From Oribacterium sp. NK2B42 (lineage in GTDB: Bacteria > Bacillota > Clostridia > Lachnospirales > Lachnospiraceae), in assembly GCF_000424445.1 (NCBI RefSeq), contig NZ_AUJX01000005.1:62001-126000 (forward strand): a stretch of DNA of 64,000 nucleotides, read 5' to 3'. Shown here one piece after another: positions 60,084 to 64,000 of this stretch. The first letter of the stretch is position 1; each line of letters begins with the position of its first letter. Position numbers and translations under genes: made by a program. The notes below the pieces were generated by a model. That model saw only the letters and a program-made list of their open reading frames with translations, did not search any database and was not told the DNA's origin.

Positions 60084-62423
60084 ATGAAGAGGGGATGTTT
60101 TCATAAAGGTGATTTTTTGAAGAATCCGGTTCGTTTCTTGTTGGCAATAGTTTTTCTTTTGACATGTGTGTTTGCAGTAAGCTCATTTGCAGCAGAAGAT
60201 ACGGGGATCTCCGGGCAAACCGGGACAGGTGTTGCTGACTGGCGAAGCTACAACGGAAAACGTATCGGGGTTCTCACCGGAACCCTGTTGGAGGATGTGG
60301 CAAAGGAATTTTTTCCTGACAGTGAATATGTTTATATCGACAGTTATCCGGACTGCGGTGCTGCGCTGCTTTCGGGTAAGATAGATGCATTTCTTGCAGA
60401 TGAGCCCAATGTAAAGACCATGCACTTTGAAGAGCCTGATATCGATTATATTCACGACAGGATAAGAGAGCAGGATGTAAGTTTTGCTTTCCGAAAGAAT
60501 GATCCCGAAAGCGAAAAGCTGTGTGAAGAGTTCAATGCCTATCTCGCCAGGATAAGGACCAATGGGGTTTTGCAGCTCATGGATGACATCTGGATGGGAG
60601 TGGATGAGTACAGAAAAACTGTAGACATGTCAGCACTTACCGGAAAAAACGGGACTATCAGGGTGGTGACCACTGCTACCGATATGCCCTGGTCATACAT
60701 TAAGGATGGAAAAAATGTAGGTTATGATATCGATCTTCTCGCTCATTTCTGTATGGACAGAGGTTACACTCTGGAAATCGAGGATGTGAGCTTTGCTGCC
60801 CGTATTCCTGCACTTCAATCAGGAAGAGGGGTTCTCACTACCGGGATGAATGTCACTCCCGAACGTCAGGAGGAGGTGCTTTTCTGCGATGCGACCTTTA
60901 AAAATGGAATCGTACTTGCGGTTCCCTCGGCTGATTTAAAGGGCATAAATCAGGACAAAAAGGATACTTCCACCGGCAAAGAGCCGGAGTTCAGGACATT
61001 TGATGAGCTGAAGGGAAGAACTATCTCTATGATCACAGGAGCTCCCTTTGAAAATATGATCCTTTCAAAGGTATCAGATGTCAAGGAGTTCACCTATTTC
61101 ACCACCATGCCGGATATGATGCTTGCCATAAGGACCGGAAAGACGGATGCCGGGCTTATGAACAATGCAGTTGCGGAGCTTGCTGCCAATAAGGACCCTG
61201 AGCTCTGCGTTTTCCCCGAGTCTCTGGGTGATACAGCCTTTGGTCTCGGATTTAAAAAGGGAGATCCGAGACGGGATGAGTGGCAGGCGGCATTTGACAG
61301 GATCCCTGCGGAAACCAGGGATGCACTCTGGAAAAAATGGACCGGAGCGGATGACAGCCAAAAAACAGTTCCGGCTCAGGATTGGCCGGGGACGAACGGC
61401 ACCGTAAATGTAGCCTGCTGTGATGCCCTGGAGCCTATGAGCTATATGGGAGAGGGAGGCGAATGTCTCGGACTCGACATCGAGACCATCCTTCTCATAG
61501 CGAAGGAGCTGGATGTTCATGTGGAGTTTACACCCATGGACTTTTCTGCAGTTCTGTCTTCGATCGGCGCAGGCAAGGCGGATATCGGATGCGGATCCAT
61601 AGTTATTACGGCTGAGCGTAAAGAATCCATGGATTTTTTGGAGTATGCACCGGCGGCGTTTGTTTTCATAGTGAGAACCGCAACCCATGAAGCTCCCGTA
61701 AATAATTTCATTGACCGAATCAAAGCTAGCTTTGAAAAGACCTTTGTAAGAGAGAATCGTTACGAACTGTTCATTTCCGGAATTATCACCACCATTCTGA
61801 TTACGGTTCTGTCGATTATATTCGGAACCGCTTTCGGCTTCCTTGTATATATGGGAACCAGAAATGGCAGCAAAGCGGCCAATGCCCTGGCCGGAGCTTT
61901 TGTGTGGCTCATTCAGGGCATGCCTGTTGTGGTTCTTCTTATGATCCTCTACTACATCATTTTTGCCAAGGCCAAGGTTTCGGGAACGGTTGTTGCGGTG
62001 ATAGCATTTACACTTGTGTTCGGCGCAGGGGTTTTCGGAATGCTGAAAATGGGTGTCGGAGCTGTGGACAAGGGACAATCCGAAGCTGCTCTTTCCTTAG
62101 GTTACGGGGATATAAAGGCATTTTTCAGAGTCATTTTCCCACAGGCCATACCACATTTCCTTCCTACCTATAAGGGCGAAGTGGTTGCCCTTGTAAAGGC
62201 AACCGCCATCGTAGGTTACATTGCCGTTCAGGATCTGACAAAGATGGGAGACATAGTGAGAGGCCGTACCTACGAGGCATTTTTCCCGCTTATCGCAGTG
62301 GCGGTTATCTATTTCATTCTGGGGGCAATGCTTACAGCGGTGGTTGATAAGCTGGAGGTAAACATTAATCCAAAGCTTCGTAAGAAGGAAGATATACTTT
62401 CGGGGGTGAAAACTGATGATTGA
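60084..62423 (+). CDS. Amino-acid ABC transporter, binding domains fused to permease
   Basis: 779 residues. A signal/anchor helix (about 12-35) is followed by substrate-binding (SBP_bac_3) lobes: lobe-II-like segment about 45-175, a complete two-lobe domain about 185-420, then a single lobe-I segment about 425-540 that runs into a His/Gln-type permease domain (five or six helices, about 545-755) with EAALSLGYGDIKAFFRVIFPQA, the EAA loop. The ATP-binding subunit overlaps it (62416). Import of an amino acid is the likely role. AGGAGC sits before ATG 60084. Confidence 0.85.
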   Translation: MKRGCFHKGDFLKNPVRFLLAIVFLLTCVFAVSSFAAEDTGISGQTGTGVADWRSYNGKRIGVLTGTLLEDVAKEFFPDSEYVYIDSYPDCGAALLSGKIDAFLADEPNVKTMHFEEPDIDYIHDRIREQDVSFAFRKNDPESEKLCEEFNAYLARIRTNGVLQLMDDIWMGVDEYRKTVDMSALTGKNGTIRVVTTATDMPWSYIKDGKNVGYDIDLLAHFCMDRGYTLEIEDVSFAARIPALQSGRGVLTTGMNVTPERQEEVLFCDATFKNGIVLAVPSADLKGINQDKKDTSTGKEPEFRTFDELKGRTISMITGAPFENMILSKVSDVKEFTYFTTMPDMMLAIRTGKTDAGLMNNAVAELAANKDPELCVFPESLGDTAFGLGFKKGDPRRDEWQAAFDRIPAETRDALWKKWTGADDSQKTVPAQDWPGTNGTVNVACCDALEPMSYMGEGGECLGLDIETILLIAKELDVHVEFTPMDFSAVLSSIGAGKADIGCGSIVITAERKESMDFLEYAPAAFVFIVRTATHEAPVNNFIDRIKASFEKTFVRENRYELFISGIITTILITVLSIIFGTAFGFLVYMGTRNGSKAANALAGAFVWLIQGMPVVVLLMILYYIIFAKAKVSGTVVAVIAFTLVFGAGVFGMLKMGVGAVDKGQSEAALSLGYGDIKAFFRVIFPQAIPHFLPTYKGEVVALVKATAIVGYIAVQDLTKMGDIVRGRTYEAFFPLIAVAVIYFILGAMLTAVVDKLEVNINPKLRKKEDILSGVKTDD

Positions 62424-63510
62424 AGTAAGGAATCTTAAAAAGGAATATGACTCAGTTACTCCTGTGAATGACGTGAGTTTCGATATCAATGACGGGGACG
62501 TGATCGCTGTCATCGGACCTTCCGGTACAGGAAAGTCCACACTTATACGATGCATAAATCTTCTGGAGAAGCCGACGGGCGGGAAGATAATATTTAACGG
62601 TGAGGACATCACTGCTCCGGGATGTGACGTCAAAAAAGCCAGACAGAAGATAGGGATGGTTTTTCAGTCCTTCAATCTTTTCGGACACCTTACCGTGATC
62701 GAGAACCTGATGCTGGCGCCCATGGATCTTCTGGGAAAGAGCAAACAGGAGGCCTACGATAAGGGCATGGAGCTTCTCAGGCGAGTGGGGCTCGGAGACA
62801 AGGCTCTGAGCTATCCGGATGAGCTGTCAGGCGGACAGAAACAGCGAGTGGCCATCGCGAGAACTCTGTGTATGGATCCTGAGGTGATACTTCTGGACGA
62901 GCCCACCAGTGCCCTGGATCCGACCATGGTATCGGAGGTTCAGTCGGTTATCAGAGACCTTTCCAAGAGCGGAAAGACCATGATGATAGTTACCCATGAG
63001 ATGAACTTTGCCAGGGCGATATCCAACAGGGTTTTCTATATGGATGAGGGAGGCATTTACGAAGAAGGTACTCCGGAAGAGATTTTTGAGAATCCAAAGA
63101 AGGAGCTCACCAGAAGATTCATCAGGAGACTCAAGGTTTTCGAGGCTGAGATCGACAGCAGAAACTATGATTTTATAGGTTTCGGAGCGGAGCTTGACAG
63201 ATATCTCCTGCAGAATGATGTGAAGTCTTCTGATACGTACCGAATACGCCTCGTGATAGAGGAGGCAGTGCAGCAGATACTGATTCCGAAATATACTGAA
63301 CCCGACATCCATGTGACAGTGGAGCATTCCATGCAGGACGGCGGTACTGAAATAACTATCTGCTACAGTGGCGAGAGATTTGACCTGAGAGATACCGACA
63401 ATAAGCTTTCCCTGTCAATGGTTGAAAACACAGCAGAGAAGATAGAATACAGCTTCCGTGAAGGAGAGCCACGACCGAATGAAGTGAAGATCAGGGTCAA
63501 GAAGGATTGA
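62416..63510 (+). CDS. Amino-acid ABC transporter ATPase with C-terminal GHKL-like domain
   Basis: 364 residues. The first 240 are a GlnQ/HisP-type ATPase: Walker A GPSGTGKSTLIRC near 34, Q-loop, signature ELSGGQKQRVAIARTL near 135, Walker B EVILLDEPTSALDP near 156 and VTHEM near 193. The last 120 (about 245-364) resemble anti-sigma/RsbW-type HATPase: helix FGAELDRYLLQND, N-box-like LVIEEAVQQIL and TEITICYSGERFDLRD. In the N-box the Asn is replaced by Gln, so ATP binding is doubtful. It overlaps the permease gene by 8 bp. Confidence 0.85.
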   Translation: MIEVRNLKKEYDSVTPVNDVSFDINDGDVIAVIGPSGTGKSTLIRCINLLEKPTGGKIIFNGEDITAPGCDVKKARQKIGMVFQSFNLFGHLTVIENLMLAPMDLLGKSKQEAYDKGMELLRRVGLGDKALSYPDELSGGQKQRVAIARTLCMDPEVILLDEPTSALDPTMVSEVQSVIRDLSKSGKTMMIVTHEMNFARAISNRVFYMDEGGIYEEGTPEEIFENPKKELTRRFIRRLKVFEAEIDSRNYDFIGFGAELDRYLLQNDVKSSDTYRIRLVIEEAVQQILIPKYTEPDIHVTVEHSMQDGGTEITICYSGERFDLRDTDNKLSLSMVENTAEKIEYSFREGEPRPNEVKIRVKKD

Positions 63511-63676
63511 TGGTGAAGGAAATTCGAGAAAACAATGAACCATAAGCATTATGATGTTGATATAGTCAAACACACAATGACAGAAGAAAATTGAATTTGC
63601 TCATAATTGAGGAGATAGCTGAAGAAACTACTTCTGAGTAGATATCACTTAAAAGATTATAGGGACAATAATTATC

Positions 63677-64000
63677 ATGAACGGAAATACTTTATCAAAA
63701 ATCAAACTAAAACTTAATGCCGAGGGACTAAGCTACAAAAAGGCATCTGATTTTCAAGGGGTGTTATTTACACAGATAGACCCTGAATATGCAGATTATC
63801 TGCATAAGGAACAGCTACATCCTTATAGTCAGTATATATACAATAATGATGGTGTATGGAATTGGTGTATCAGCACCTTAAGTTCCGATGCATATGCTCA
63901 CATAATTGAGCCTATACTAAAGCCTGATTTTCAGCATTTCAAAATAATAAATGGCAACATAGATGTCGACATTAAAGATACTCCTATTGGAAGACTTGTT
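63677..64000 (+). CDS. cas6: Probable Cas6 endoribonuclease (partial, cut by window end)
   Basis: 108 residues visible. The start MNGNTLSKIKLKLNAEG and the block GVLFTQIDPEYADYLHKEQ then LHPYSQYIYNNDGVWNW and CISTLSSDAYAHIIEPIL match the N-terminal RAMP ferredoxin fold of Cas6 proteins that cut pre-crRNA, as found before type I-B or III-A loci in Clostridia. The gene runs off the end, so the C-terminal glycine-rich loop cannot be checked. AGGGA (63661-63665) stands 11 bp before ATG. The 166 bp upstream show no gene and no repeat. Confidence 0.72.
   Translation, partial: MNGNTLSKIKLKLNAEGLSYKKASDFQGVLFTQIDPEYADYLHKEQLHPYSQYIYNNDGVWNWCISTLSSDAYAHIIEPILKPDFQHFKIINGNIDVDIKDTPIGRLV

Noticed and set aside
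61074-62078. 334-codon open frame on the minus strand
   Set aside because: Antisense to the ABC binding/permease gene, protein rich in His/Arg/Ser with no domain.

Overview
The window looks like chromosomal DNA of a Lachnospiraceae-type Clostridium (Butyrivibrio or Pseudobutyrivibrio relatives are my best guess). The reasons are protein style (Mini-RNase III after cysS, SseB and WYL proteins, surface transglutaminases, a Hol-Tox type I toxin), AGGAGG ribosome sites, GTG/TTG starts and moderate GC. This placement is inference; no 16S gene is present.

Layout. 1-3.6 kb: housekeeping genes (cysS end, mrnC, rlmB, aroE, aroK). 3.6-13.4 kb: a 53-bp tandem repeat, tRNA-Thr(GGU), then a decaying type I restriction-modification island: hsdM, a half-length hsdS, an AlbA/Schlafen-like gene with an in-frame TAG, hsdR, and a tyrosine recombinase whose catalytic Tyr is Ser. 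13.4-26.3 kb: mgtE, a glycosyltransferase, a flippase-like membrane protein, a transglutaminase fragment, a secreted thermolysin-like peptidase, pyrC behind an attenuator-like leader, an aguB remnant, an orphan antitoxin RNA, an isochorismatase-family hydrolase and a chemoreceptor. 26.3-45 kb: HAD phosphatase, SseB-like protein, a sigma factor, CobW GTPase, HelD, a UvrD/PcrA helicase, a complete type I toxin-antitoxin locus, tRNA-Thr(UGU), small proteins, HtrA, a membrane transglutaminase, rhomboid protease and an RpoD-type sigma factor.

45-50 kb is the most unusual part. A Rep_3 (RepB-like) plasmid-type initiator gene lies next to about 16 iterons (consensus CCGTAAATCTGTTATA), partly spaced at exact 21-bp and 31-bp intervals, with a DnaA box and an AT-rich tract. 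This is a complete iteron origin among housekeeping genes. Four further strict matches lie up to 26 kb away, two of them in the 38-45 kb stretch. The origin is followed by a stand-alone, divergent rpoA.

50-60 kb: Nudix hydrolase, WYL regulator and an anaerobic cobalamin cluster (cbiD, cbiF, cbiG, a lipoprotein, cbiH, cbiJ, cbiET) without a recognisable cobalamin riboswitch. 60-63.5 kb: an amino-acid ABC transporter with fused binding domains and permease, and an ATPase carrying a C-terminal GHKL-like domain. The window ends inside a probable cas6 gene, so a CRISPR-Cas locus probably begins at the right edge.

Two regulatory RNA observations deserve attention. The pyrC leader and a short transcribed leader at 26.6 kb carry the same apical hairpin sequence on helices of entirely different sequence, which is a covariation pattern. 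Several long perfect palindromes sharing a GGGACGG core also occupy intergenic spaces.
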